The notes beneath the pieces are model-generated. The model saw nothing but the letters and a program-made list of their open reading frames with translations, searched no databases and had not been told where the DNA came from. 64,000 bases of DNA from Candidatus Thorarchaeota archaeon (GTDB lineage Archaea; Asgardarchaeota; Thorarchaeia; Thorarchaeales; Thorarchaeaceae), in contig JAFGAR010000081.1 in the NCBI GenBank assembly GCA_016933575.1, positions 124,001 to 188,000 of the forward strand. The letters are read 5' to 3'. How positions within the stretch are numbered: the first letter of the stretch is position 1; each line of letters starts with the position of its first letter. The translations under genes were made by a program, and so were the position numbers. Shown here piece after piece: positions 10,150 to 20,078 of this stretch.

Positions 10150-10725
10150 GTGCTTAAGTCTGAGAATATGGGACTTGATAGTATGAGCAAAGAGGAACAA
10201 TTGCCAATCCTTGACACCAAAGAGTGGACCAGCACTCCAGAGACCGTTGCAGACGAACTCAGGTCTTTTGTTAAAGAATTCGAGTTGTTTACGCCTGAGC
10301 TCTTTGCTGAAGTCAATTTTCATCTCCTACGACAATCTGGTCTTACAAAAAGCAGCCGACAAGCATTGTGCGAAATATCCATCTTCAATAAGACTTGTCC
10401 CAAGTGTGAACTTCTGTACAGTGCCAAGAAATGTCCTCTCTGGTCCCGACTCTACAAAATAGTGACTTGGGATATAGTCGAAAGAGCGCCTCCTTGTATT
10501 CGATTAGCCTTTGCAAAAAAGACAATAAAGACTGTGACTAACTATCTTGTTGCTGTTAATCTGGTGAGCCCACCTTTTTTCAAATCCCGCGGAGCACCAT
10601 CCTGTAATGCAATGCGAAGATGGGGGTATTGCCATCCCAATGAATATTGCAAAGCAATGGAGACCGATAACACATTCGAATACAATGCTGCACGAGAACG
10701 AGTGAAATTATCACGGGCTCTCTAA
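10150..10725 (+). CDS. DNA primase large subunit (PriL) Fe-S C-terminal-domain-like protein
   Basis: APPCIRLAF...RGAPSCNAMRRWGYCHPNEYCKAM...FEY resembles PriL cysteine signature. Confidence 0.5.
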   Translation: MLKSENMGLDSMSKEEQLPILDTKEWTSTPETVADELRSFVKEFELFTPELFAEVNFHLLRQSGLTKSSRQALCEISIFNKTCPKCELLYSAKKCPLWSRLYKIVTWDIVERAPPCIRLAFAKKTIKTVTNYLVAVNLVSPPFFKSRGAPSCNAMRRWGYCHPNEYCKAMETDNTFEYNAARERVKLSRAL

Positions 10726-10791
10726 TCAAAGGATTCAAGTCATGGCTTAAATACTGCTCCAGACCTATGAGAAGACACGGGGCAGGTCATT

Positions 10792-12300
10792 GTGATCGAC
10801 GAAATCAATGTTGAACATGTTCAACTCATTCGCTTGACTGGACTTAGAGAGGATCTTCTTCAAAATGCCCGTGTGGAGAATGGGACGTCTTGGAGTAATA
10901 TCTCTCAGACTATCAGTGAACATGAACGTATTATTTCAATGGGCGAAAGGCATAGTAGACAAAAAGCAATTCAAGATCCTGTTCATGGGGCGATTATTTT
11001 AGAACCCTGGGAACTCGACACGATTTCTACTTGGGAGATGCTCAGACTCAGATATGTAATGCAACTTGGCCCTGCTCACATAGTTTATCCTGGAGCCACG
11101 CATACACGCTTTCAACACTGTCTGGGAACTAACTTTCTTGCTCAGAAATCAATACGAGTTGTGAATTATTGCGAAGACCTTGATACAGCGTGTTTTGTCC
11201 CCTTCTCCGGTCTCCTTGATGATTATCAAAAGAAGCTATTCAGAGCTGCAGCATTACTTCATGATGTTGGTCATCCACCAACTTCTCACACAATAGAGTA
11301 CGCCCTAGAATCTTGGGCAAATCTTGACCACACAGACTTGGGCGAATTCCTGATTCTACATAGCGGTCTTACTGACGTACTCAAACAGAATGATATTGAA
11401 CCAATTGATGTTGTAAACATACTGAAGAAGCGTACGAAAGACCCGATTATGCTACTCTTGAATGAGTTTCTTGACCACCCCTTGGATATTGACAAGACCG
11501 ATTATCTCATCAGAGATGCGTATTTCAGTGGAGTCCAGCTCGGGGTCTTTCCCGCAGAACGTGTTTTACTTACCAATCGTGTAGTCCTCGATAAGAATGG
11601 GAAATATGTCCGTGCATTTATGTTGAAAGCCATCCATTCTCTGGAAGCCCTCATGTTAAGTCGGAATTGGATGTTCTCAGACCTCTATTTGCATCACGCA
11701 GTCAAACTGGCTGAGGCGCTCATTTCCAAAGCAACTTACTTCAGAATGGAAGAAGAATCTCTTACTAAGAATGAATGTATTGGATTCTTTACACGAATGA
11801 CAGACAGTGACCTATTTCGGTGGCTTTCAGATTCTGAAATTCCCTTTGTTAGGGAGTATATCTCACGAATAACATATCGACGACTCTTCAAAGTTGCTCT
11901 CTCACGACCCATTATCTCATTTGAGCCGGATGCTCAGAAAGAGATTCTCTCGATGAGAGATAATATCCAGCGGCTTCTCACTCTTGAGGATGAGTTGGCT
12001 GATAAGAGGGGGAGTGTTGTTGTAGATATTGTTATTCCAGAGTTAGGCGAGAAGCTCCTAAGCAAGATCCCACTCTTGATTGGTGGCGAACGGGGGTTCG
12101 ATCTTGTAGCGCTAAATGAACTCCAAGAGGGTCGCCCCCTATTGCAAACGCTGAAACAACAGACACATACAATTCCCTCAGTGCGAGTATATACTGACCC
12201 ATCTATTGCAAGTACTATTCGTAAGAAATTCGAAAAACGATTCCCATTAGCACATATGCCTGAGCATCGAGATGATGAATACGATTTGATTGAGTACTAA
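10792..12300 (+). CDS. HD-domain phosphohydrolase (SAMHD1/dNTPase-like)
   Basis: DPVHGAIILEPWEL, HTRFQHCLGT, ALLHDVGHPPTSH, HPLDIDKTDYLIRDAYFSG. Confidence 0.9.
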   Translation: MIDEINVEHVQLIRLTGLREDLLQNARVENGTSWSNISQTISEHERIISMGERHSRQKAIQDPVHGAIILEPWELDTISTWEMLRLRYVMQLGPAHIVYPGATHTRFQHCLGTNFLAQKSIRVVNYCEDLDTACFVPFSGLLDDYQKKLFRAAALLHDVGHPPTSHTIEYALESWANLDHTDLGEFLILHSGLTDVLKQNDIEPIDVVNILKKRTKDPIMLLLNEFLDHPLDIDKTDYLIRDAYFSGVQLGVFPAERVLLTNRVVLDKNGKYVRAFMLKAIHSLEALMLSRNWMFSDLYLHHAVKLAEALISKATYFRMEEESLTKNECIGFFTRMTDSDLFRWLSDSEIPFVREYISRITYRRLFKVALSRPIISFEPDAQKEILSMRDNIQRLLTLEDELADKRGSVVVDIVIPELGEKLLSKIPLLIGGERGFDLVALNELQEGRPLLQTLKQQTHTIPSVRVYTDPSIASTIRKKFEKRFPLAHMPEHRDDEYDLIEY

Positions 12301-12974
12301 AGCAAATGTTTGATACTCTCGCGAACCTTTGGAAATCCATACTCCATTTGGATTATTCCATAGATTGCCTCAATGAGGGTTCCTTTGTCATGTTCAATCT
12401 CTGACTTGCTTGGAGTCGCAGGGTCGAAATGTATCCTATGTTCATAGAGCTGCCATCGGTCGCAGAGGTCCGCCATATGCTGGTTACTGACAATCTCAGC
12501 TTTCTTCTGAGTCAACTGACCGACATCATCCAGATTATTCTGCCAGAGGCGGTATAGTACTCCCATTGAAATCGCTGCATCTCCAAGAAGTGCGAATACT
12601 TTGGCAATCTCACTGACCGATATCAGAGTTACAAACTCATCACTACTTAGAGGAACATCTTTCTCGTTTCGATATTGAATCTCTAGCTCCAAAAACAAGT
12701 TCTTAGTACTTGGTTGAAACATGGCAACTATGAGAAGTTCCTTATTTTTTATCTTGAAGCCGAGTGTTCTTTCAAGTTGTGGAGCAATTCGGTTCTTGAT
12801 ATAATCTGTCTTATCATGAATCTGGAGTATCTGTTCTTCCCATCGATTAAGCTTCTCTGCAAATCGAGTCTTGTTGAATGGATTCTCGTCTTTGGAATGA
12901 CGAATGATCTCTAGCAATTTATCTAACTTCTTCTCAATGTGAATTGGTTTCCATTCAAGGCTTTTCCGACTCAT
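12297..12974 (-). CDS. RNase III-like domain protein (catalytic residues divergent)
   Basis: LERTLGFKIKNKELLIVAMFQPS ... FALLGDAAISMGVLYRLW ... LTQKKAEIVSNQHMADLCDRW ... KGTLIEAIYGIIQMEYGF follows the RNase III domain layout. Confidence 0.55.
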   Translation of the reverse strand: MSRKSLEWKPIHIEKKLDKLLEIIRHSKDENPFNKTRFAEKLNRWEEQILQIHDKTDYIKNRIAPQLERTLGFKIKNKELLIVAMFQPSTKNLFLELEIQYRNEKDVPLSSDEFVTLISVSEIAKVFALLGDAAISMGVLYRLWQNNLDDVGQLTQKKAEIVSNQHMADLCDRWQLYEHRIHFDPATPSKSEIEHDKGTLIEAIYGIIQMEYGFPKVRESIKHLL

Positions 12975-12987
12975 GATATCTCAACTC

Positions 12988-13770
12988 TCAATAGTAGCTG
13001 AGTTCAGCATTCGAAACATCATATCTAGTAACATGAAACGCAGTAATTGAATACTCTGTTGAAAGCTTAGCCATTGCAAGAGTAATCAACGACGGACCCA
13101 GAGTCAGGTCCATGACCATATCGTGGATGAATATGTTATCAATGATTGCTGCCTCCATAAAATCAACAGTCTGCTGTAAGTGACCGTATTCAGTTGCATC
13201 GTCTGTTCCTGTTACTTCATCAGGCACCTCAATCCACTCAGTAGTCCATCGTCTGAATGCATCATCGGGTATGAACCTATCAACAATTCTCGAAACACCT
13301 CTTGTCCAATGCCTTGCTTCTACAAAGACAAGCAATTTTCTTGGATTGAAATGAGGATTATTCGTCAACCACTGTACAAAGGGTCTTTGATCCTCAGGAC
13401 GGCTCAAAGAAGTAACATACAAAAGGGGTTTTGTTATCCCCAGAGCTCTACGCACCGGATGAATTGCTTTCGGTTCTAATTCAAATAGGCGGTATTGCGA
13501 TTGCTTCCAACTTACAATGATTCCAAGCTCCTCGAGTCTTGTAGTATTGTGATAGAGCTTGGGACTGGTAACCTCGACTTTCTCAATCTCTTTCTTACTT
13601 GCTCCTTCCACCATCTTCTGAGCCTTTATATCAGTGGCAATCTTCTCTCGCAGCTCTGCTCCCGTCTTCAATCCGCCTTCAAGTTGATCCAAGATAATCC
13701 TTCTCGCTCTTACTGTCTCTATCTCTTCCTTGACGAGTTCTTCAACAGTCTTGTTGAGCATTATAACCAT
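12988..13770 (-). CDS. Winged-helix (ArsR-like) protein with C-terminal alpha/beta domain
   Basis: N-terminal HTH-like (RRIILDQLEGGLKTGAELREKI...LYHNTTRLEELGIIVSW) then alternating alpha/beta segment. Confidence 0.5.
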   Translation of the reverse strand: MVIMLNKTVEELVKEEIETVRARRIILDQLEGGLKTGAELREKIATDIKAQKMVEGASKKEIEKVEVTSPKLYHNTTRLEELGIIVSWKQSQYRLFELEPKAIHPVRRALGITKPLLYVTSLSRPEDQRPFVQWLTNNPHFNPRKLLVFVEARHWTRGVSRIVDRFIPDDAFRRWTTEWIEVPDEVTGTDDATEYGHLQQTVDFMEAAIIDNIFIHDMVMDLTLGPSLITLAMAKLSTEYSITAFHVTRYDVSNAELSYY

Positions 13771-13925
13771 TCATCCGCGGATATATTAGCTAGTAATTAC
13801 AAGTACTAACCTTTTATACTTATCTAATATAATGTCGAATTAGAGCCTAAAAATGGTCCAAAAAGACGATACAATATACATTCCTAAGATACTTTTCGAA
13901 ATAATCGACACCCGTCCGACGAACC

Positions 13926-13933
13926 CTTAAATA
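13926..13933 (+). promoter_or_regulatory. Putative TATA box of the actin gene
   Basis: CTTAAATA upstream of a ~90-nt leader preceding the actin start. Confidence 0.45.
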
Positions 13934-14038
13934 GAATTTGGCAGAAGCCTGTACTAGCAAGGAGCTTCAAAGCTCTGAACTGACGAATCTGAATTTCTGG
14001 ATTTGTCCAAAACTAAATTAAAAAACGAGGACCGAAAA

Positions 14039-15178
14039 ATGGCTGAAGACGAGTTTCTTGGCGCAAAGCCGATTGTCATTGACAACGGCACAGGTTTGAG
14101 CAAGAACGGATACGCCGGCGAAGATCAGCCACGAAGTGTCTGGCCTACCTTGATTGGCTACCCACGATACGAGTCAATCATGACTGATGTTGATCACTAC
14201 ACACGTGACTACTACATTGGTGAAGAGGCTATCAATCTACGTGGTGTCCTACGCCTGGTTTACCCGATCTCTCATGGAATCGTAGAAGACTGGGATGCAA
14301 TCGAGAAGATTTGGAGTTACACCTTCTATAACGACTTGAAGGTAGATCCCAGCGAGAACCCGGTGCTCCTCACTGAAGCACCATTCAACCCCAGAGAGAA
14401 CAGAGAACGCATGGCCTCCGTAATGTTTGACAACTTCGGAGTACCTGCAGTATACGTTGCCACACAGGCAGTACTGTCACTGTACGCATCTGGTCGAACA
14501 ACCGGTCTGGTCATCGACTCTGGTGACGGTGTGACCCACATAGTACCAATCTATGAGGGCTTCTCAATCAATCACGCTATCCGCAGAATTGACTTGGCTG
14601 GAAGAGACATCACTGAATACCTCCGCAGACTACTCAGGCAGAGAGGATACTCCTTCGTGAGTGGTGCAGAGAAAGAGATTGTCAGAGACATCAAAGAGAA
14701 GCTCTGTTATGTAGCTCTCGATCCCGAGAGGGAGCGAACAGTCGCTGACAAGGCTGGTGTCGACAAGCCCTACATGCTCCCTGATGGTGAAGTCATCACT
14801 GTCGGTGCAGAGCGATTCCAGGGTCCAGAGTTGTTCTTCAACCCAAGTGCAATTGGTCTTGACACAATGCCTCTCGATGAGCACATTGTCGAGTCAATCA
14901 AGGCTTGTGATGTCGACTTGCGACGTGACCTATACGCCAACATCGTATTGTCCGGTGGCTCAACCATGTTCCCAGGACTCAAGGAGAGACTCCACAAGGA
15001 GATCACCGAACTAGTCCCAGAGAACATCGAAGTCCGAATCATTGCTCCTCCAGAGAGACAGTACTCTGTCTGGATTGGTGGTAGCATTCTTGGCTCACTC
15101 AAGACATTCCAGAAGATGTGGGTGTCAAAGAAGGAGTTCGAAGAAGTCGGACCCGAAGTGATACACCGCTGTATCTAG
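14039..15178 (+). CDS. Eukaryotic-type actin (Asgard actin / Lokiactin family)
   Basis: [110 protein letters not shown]. Confidence 0.97.
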   Translation: MAEDEFLGAKPIVIDNGTGLSKNGYAGEDQPRSVWPTLIGYPRYESIMTDVDHYTRDYYIGEEAINLRGVLRLVYPISHGIVEDWDAIEKIWSYTFYNDLKVDPSENPVLLTEAPFNPRENRERMASVMFDNFGVPAVYVATQAVLSLYASGRTTGLVIDSGDGVTHIVPIYEGFSINHAIRRIDLAGRDITEYLRRLLRQRGYSFVSGAEKEIVRDIKEKLCYVALDPERERTVADKAGVDKPYMLPDGEVITVGAERFQGPELFFNPSAIGLDTMPLDEHIVESIKACDVDLRRDLYANIVLSGGSTMFPGLKERLHKEITELVPENIEVRIIAPPERQYSVWIGGSILGSLKTFQKMWVSKKEFEEVGPEVIHRCI

Positions 15179-15194
15179 TACATACACAGTTTAA

Positions 15195-15220
15195 CGAAGG
15201 TGGGCTTCGTGCCCCCTTCG
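15195..15220 (+). terminator. GC-rich hairpin after the actin gene, followed by T-rich tract
   Basis: cgaaggtgggc-ttcgt-gcccccttcg then ctctcttgttttt. Confidence 0.5.
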
Positions 15221-15239
15221 CTCTCTTGTTTTTGACAAT

Positions 15240-15767
15240 TTATCCCACAAGAAAATCATCCGTGGATTCGCTCTCATTATTTTCATCTGCCCATAATTCA
15301 AGAGGTTTGGGAGGTTTCACCACTTTCAAAATGATAACTCCACCAATGAGCAACAGTGGTATTGGAACATCAGCTATCTGGATCATACCATATAACAAAC
15401 CATTGAATAAGTGGTACATCATAATACTGAATTGCCAAAGTTCACTTATCACTCCGATATACAGAGCACGACGTATTGTTGATTTTCTAGTATAACATCT
15501 ATACATTTCAAAGACAAACCAAAAACGTAGTAGCGTATTGATTGGATAACTCAGCAACAGAAAAGGTGCGAAGATGAAGTATGGCATCACGTTGGAATAA
15601 TGTACCCACGTCAGAGAAGACATCCATATCACAAAGATACCATCAGAGGGCTCGAAATATCGAGTAAACGTATACGGAGTAAAGAGTGCAACAACCGCCA
15701 TTATGATTGCAATAATCTTTGCTCTAGTGCCTAGATTTAGACGGAAACACTCTCTATCTTCTCCCAT
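15240..15767 (-). CDS. Multi-pass membrane protein, unknown
   Basis: Several hydrophobic stretches; complete ORF. Confidence 0.6.
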   Translation of the reverse strand: MGEDRECFRLNLGTRAKIIAIIMAVVALFTPYTFTRYFEPSDGIFVIWMSSLTWVHYSNVMPYFIFAPFLLLSYPINTLLRFWFVFEMYRCYTRKSTIRRALYIGVISELWQFSIMMYHLFNGLLYGMIQIADVPIPLLLIGGVIILKVVKPPKPLELWADENNESESTDDFLVG

Positions 15768-16011
15768 TTTCCTAACCTGTTTCTAATCAACATATACTTC
15801 AGATAAATCCATTCTTTTTTCTTCTCATTCCTGTCTTTTCCTAAATCTTCTCTTTGCATTTATGTGAACTGCTATAATCTAATTCTATTGATTAAAGAGA
15901 ACTAGAATGGACGTTGTTAGTATAAAACTGGAAATAAGAAAATTCCACGAGACAAATTCTAATGCACGTACCTAGTTAATCTACGAATAAAGCATATGAC
16001 AGTCGCATTTT

Positions 16012-16488
16012 TCATGTCTTGCCCCAGCCAGGTAATTGGCTAGCTTGCTTAATCCAACTAACGAGTTGAGCTTCGTTAATCTCATCATTCTCGTAGATGT
16101 TGAGGTAGCGCACATTCTTGTCCTTAGACTCACCTGGCGGGAGAGGACTTAATGACACGCCGTTGAAGAAAGCAACTTTGATGTACTTTGTGAAACAATG
16201 GTAGTTGAGGAACCAGCCCTGGCCTTCCATACCATAAAACGGTGAATTCCACCTGACTGCTTTACGAACGTTGGGGACTGTACGTGTGATGAGTGCATCA
16301 AGGCGTCGTCCTACATCGCGTTTCCAGCCAGGTATAGCTTCTATATAGGCCTGTACAGGCGCGTCTCCATCGCCCTTCGCAATTTGGGGATTACCACCTG
16401 CGAGGAGAGCTGGTTTTGTGATGATGCCCTTTTTTTGAACTTTCTTTGCGACCTTAACTGATTTATCGGACATTTTGTTTGTCATCAT
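16012..16488 (-). CDS. DUF1801-like protein
   Basis: VQAYIEAIPGWKRDVGRRLDALITRTVPNVRKAVRWNSPFYGM...WFLNYHCFTKYIKVAFFNG. Confidence 0.75.
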   Translation of the reverse strand: MMTNKMSDKSVKVAKKVQKKGIITKPALLAGGNPQIAKGDGDAPVQAYIEAIPGWKRDVGRRLDALITRTVPNVRKAVRWNSPFYGMEGQGWFLNYHCFTKYIKVAFFNGVSLSPLPPGESKDKNVRYLNIYENDEINEAQLVSWIKQASQLPGWGKT

Positions 16489-17014
16489 GCTAGCTCCAAA
16501 TGACCATCTTGTTATTAAATATAGTTAATTCTAGAGTATTTTAAGAATCTGCTATAGGCAGAAATCCATACCTGAAACAATACCAATCTGGAATTAGGCA
16601 AACAAATTACTCTTCAAACATCACTATCTATCCATCTTCTTAAGCATCAATTTCAGATATTTCGCATTACTATTGATCTCTCTTATTCACCTCTTGAGAT
16701 TTTGATTTTAAACTATGTGAGAATCCATCAGGATTGCTCGTTAAATATTATAATCCAGATATTTTATCTTTTTTAATGGAAGATGAATTTGATAGAAACT
16801 CTCCCCTGGATGGAGTTCTTGCCGCTAGTCATAGACGAGGAGAGGATGCCAAGTCCCTGAGAATTGTTCACATTCAAGACTCATATTTCAATAATTAGAC
16901 AGATTGCTTTCTTAGTGAGATGTAAGATTGTTCGTCGCTTCCTAGACTCCCATTATTACTTTGACGAATGTCTTCTCTCTTGACATTCTAGCAATCATTG
17001 GAACCCACGTTGTC

Positions 17015-18568
17015 CTAAGGCTGGCGACGTCGATATACTAGGATTAAGACGATGACCACTCCTGCCACTACGACTCCTCCTATCACAAGCGATTCCAGTG
17101 GAAAAGATGCTGTGGTTTGAGTAGTCGTTGTTGTTGCTCCAACAGTTGTGAAGACAAAACGGTCGTGGCTCCAGACCTCATCTGAATTCATTGCGTAAAC
17201 ATCAAGTGTATGTAATCCATTGGCATTTGGAAGACCGATTAGTTCTGTTTGATTTGCAACTGAATCCCAGCAATAGTATTTCTCAATTGGAATTTCACTA
17301 AAGTATATCTCTGGTAGTGTGTTAGGTTGTTTTGAGCTTCCATTCCAGATTGCTCGAAGTGCTATCTCAATTGGTCCTGTGTAAGGCAGCTGATAGTTGT
17401 GGCCTATTTCACCACTCAGTTTGACAGAAGATATGTTCACATGGTTGTAACTCGAATCAACTCTAGTGTAATGATAGTATGCACCACCCCATTGAGTATA
17501 AACTAATGGCGCACCTCCACCGCCAGATATGATATGTACGAGGCCATTTACTGTGAGTCTATTGAACAAGTGATCGTGACCACATATGTATGCAGTAACA
17601 TTGTGTTCTTCGAAGAGTTGTTGCAGTCTAATTCTCTCATCTGGTTTACTGTCAATAGAATCGCCTAGATGATTCAATGGGTACATTGGACGATGTCCGA
17701 TTACATATTTCATTGGGCAATCCGTGGATTCGAGGTCGTTGACCAACCAATTGTATTGATCGCCTGTAATCCTTCCTTCTAAATACTGCTGTTCTGTGTC
17801 CAAGAAAATGAAATGAACTCCTGCATAGTCAAATGAGAAATATGTAGATGGCTCGTCATACTGCTCAAATGCGTCAAAGTAATAATCGAGATTAAGTGTT
17901 CCAGTCTTAGCACCAGTATCATGGTTACCGAGAGCACCATAGATTGGTGCATAGTGGCCTATTGAATCAGATATATTAGTGAAAGCCGCCCAACCAGCGA
18001 GATTGTCTTCATGATTCTCATTGACTTCTAGGACATAGTCTCCAGACATCACAACGATATGAGGATCTTCATCTACTATCATCTGGGATAGCTCCTTGAA
18101 TTCCTCTGGTTGTATGTAGCTAACTAAGGTCGGTCGATTGTCACCAATTATGATCATTCTAAACCTAGCCCCATCCGCAGGGGCTGTCCTGAAATGATAA
18201 AGTTGGCTCTCTGTATTATTCGAGGAAACCTTGTAGAAGTACCTAGTGTCAATATCCAATCCAATCAGTGGCACACGATGGTTAATGTCAAGTGTAGTAT
18301 TCTCAATTTTTTCTATAACTGATTCATTCAGACCATACCAAACAGTAGCATTCGTCACTCCCTCAGTTCGCCAGAATATCATCGCCGACTCATTTGTGAC
18401 CATGTTGACAGTAGGTCCTCTAATAAAGAACGATGAGTCTGCTATAATTGCAGAGTCCACCAAAGATGTTATTTGAATGCCTCTGTTGCCCATCAATGTT
18501 AGGGGTATAGGACTGATAAGAATTGCCAATAGCATTAGAGGCAACCAGGTGCGAGACAAAAATATCAC
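17015..18568 (-). CDS. Secreted, membrane-anchored purple-acid-phosphatase-like metallophosphoesterase
   Basis: N-terminal hydrophobic segment; Fn3-like region; IIIGDNRPT, MSGDYV, GALGNHDTG, VIGHRPMYP, ICGHDHLFNR; C-terminal TM plus YRRRQP. Confidence 0.88.
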   Translation of the reverse strand: MIFLSRTWLPLMLLAILISPIPLTLMGNRGIQITSLVDSAIIADSSFFIRGPTVNMVTNESAMIFWRTEGVTNATVWYGLNESVIEKIENTTLDINHRVPLIGLDIDTRYFYKVSSNNTESQLYHFRTAPADGARFRMIIIGDNRPTLVSYIQPEEFKELSQMIVDEDPHIVVMSGDYVLEVNENHEDNLAGWAAFTNISDSIGHYAPIYGALGNHDTGAKTGTLNLDYYFDAFEQYDEPSTYFSFDYAGVHFIFLDTEQQYLEGRITGDQYNWLVNDLESTDCPMKYVIGHRPMYPLNHLGDSIDSKPDERIRLQQLFEEHNVTAYICGHDHLFNRLTVNGLVHIISGGGGAPLVYTQWGGAYYHYTRVDSSYNHVNISSVKLSGEIGHNYQLPYTGPIEIALRAIWNGSSKQPNTLPEIYFSEIPIEKYYCWDSVANQTELIGLPNANGLHTLDVYAMNSDEVWSHDRFVFTTVGATTTTTQTTASFPLESLVIGGVVVAGVVIVLILVYRRRQP

Positions 18569-18814
18569 CGTATACTATAAGCAAAATGTTTCTAATAAAT
18601 CATAGGCTCAACTGGCTCCTCGAAATGAATATGATATTAATGGAATCTTGCGAATACCGGCTTTTTACATGTAGTTTCAATTACATGTTTTACATTCTCA
18701 CGGACCAGTGAATTATGGCTCTACTTGGTAGAATCAGAAGTACTTACAGAGTTGAAGGTTCGCCTGAACGAGGATTCACGGTTACACTCTGATTTCTTCA
18801 TTATGAAAAAGACG

Positions 18815-19798
18815 TCAGCACGCATTAGTATTCATCTCAGGTGCCCAATAATAGAATTGCTTATAGTATACATCTTCAAATCCAAATTTCCTGTAGAGTT
18901 TCTTTGCTGGAAGATTTGTTATTGACATATCCAGAGTCACATTGGCAAATCCACTATCTTTCAATGCCTTTAGTGCGCTAACAAGTAGATATTGGCCTAG
19001 TCCTTTTCTTCTAGCGTTTGGAACAAGCCCAATCGGTCCAATCTCTGGTTCGTTATCTTTTTCACGTGTTATGACAAAACCAACGACTTTCTCCTGGCTC
19101 ACAAGTACTAGTGATGCATCTTCAATGTGAGGTTTTGATTTGTCAAAGAAATACTGGATTGTTATCTTTTGTTCCTCAAGACTCATAGAGGAAAACAGAC
19201 CGTCTTTGCTATCCTCGAATGCCTGATATCCTGGCGTTTCCAATAATTCATAAGGCATCTCAGAGAATTTCCGGGTCTGATATCCTTGAGGTAGATCTAG
19301 TTGAGGCAGATCAACTGCTGTCAGGTCTGACTCCATATGAACTTCTTCCGCAGCAAATTGAAAACCTGCTGCTCTATACCATTTGACATACTTTTCTGAA
19401 CATGCTCTGTGTGCAGGAGTTGGTAGTTTAAATTCGACTTCAAGTCGAGTATGCCCAATTTCCGTTATACTCTTTTTTGCTATTTCAATGAGTGATAATG
19501 CAATCTCTTTGGGATTACGTGATTTGTCTATGATTGGCAGAAATCCTTCAATGAAAGCCATCAGGGGGAATGCAATATAATAGTAAATGCATCCCACTAT
19601 GTTTCCGTTTTCCCCTATTCCAGTTAGTATCTGATATTCATCGTTCATAGATATCTTCTCAAAGAAATCTACAACGGATTCCATATCTCTATTGGACTCC
19701 AGTGGCGTTTTCTCTCTTGCCGTTACGAAAATCCTTGCGAGTGAATGACAATCTTCCTTACTTAGTTTCCTTGATTCTATTTTAAACATCACAATCAC
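18815..19798 (-). CDS. GNAT family N-acetyltransferase
   Basis: EIGPIGLVPNARRKGLGQYLLVSALKALKDSGFANVTLDMSITNLPAKKLYRKFGFEDV. Confidence 0.88.
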   Translation of the reverse strand: MIVMFKIESRKLSKEDCHSLARIFVTAREKTPLESNRDMESVVDFFEKISMNDEYQILTGIGENGNIVGCIYYYIAFPLMAFIEGFLPIIDKSRNPKEIALSLIEIAKKSITEIGHTRLEVEFKLPTPAHRACSEKYVKWYRAAGFQFAAEEVHMESDLTAVDLPQLDLPQGYQTRKFSEMPYELLETPGYQAFEDSKDGLFSSMSLEEQKITIQYFFDKSKPHIEDASLVLVSQEKVVGFVITREKDNEPEIGPIGLVPNARRKGLGQYLLVSALKALKDSGFANVTLDMSITNLPAKKLYRKFGFEDVYYKQFYYWAPEMNTNAC

Positions 19799-20078
19799 GA
19801 TCCATAGTGAGTGACTCTTTTTGATTCTTTAACTGCTTTGCATAATCATTCTGGGTTGAATCATTAGTACTTCGACCCACGTAAGAAGTTGACCATTCAT
19901 GTCGATAATCAATACAATGGCATTGTTGCTTCCTTACATACTATTGTATTCAAGGACTATGTTCTACACTTTATTATGATACTGTAATCTGGTCAATATA
20001 TTGAACGATTCCTAGGTGTCTTTCCAACGATGATGGTTATTACCACGAAAAAGATACGTTATTTCATTACCAGATAGA

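Noticed and set aside
10792-13770. HD protein, RNase III-like protein and HTH protein as a defence island
   Set aside because: No effector or mobile-element context; only individual unusual proteins can be supported
14770-15102. 110-aa minus-strand ORF inside actin
   Set aside because: Shadow ORF of the actin gene
14039-15178. Actin gene as eukaryotic contamination
   Set aside because: Uninterrupted ORF in a clearly archaeal gene context
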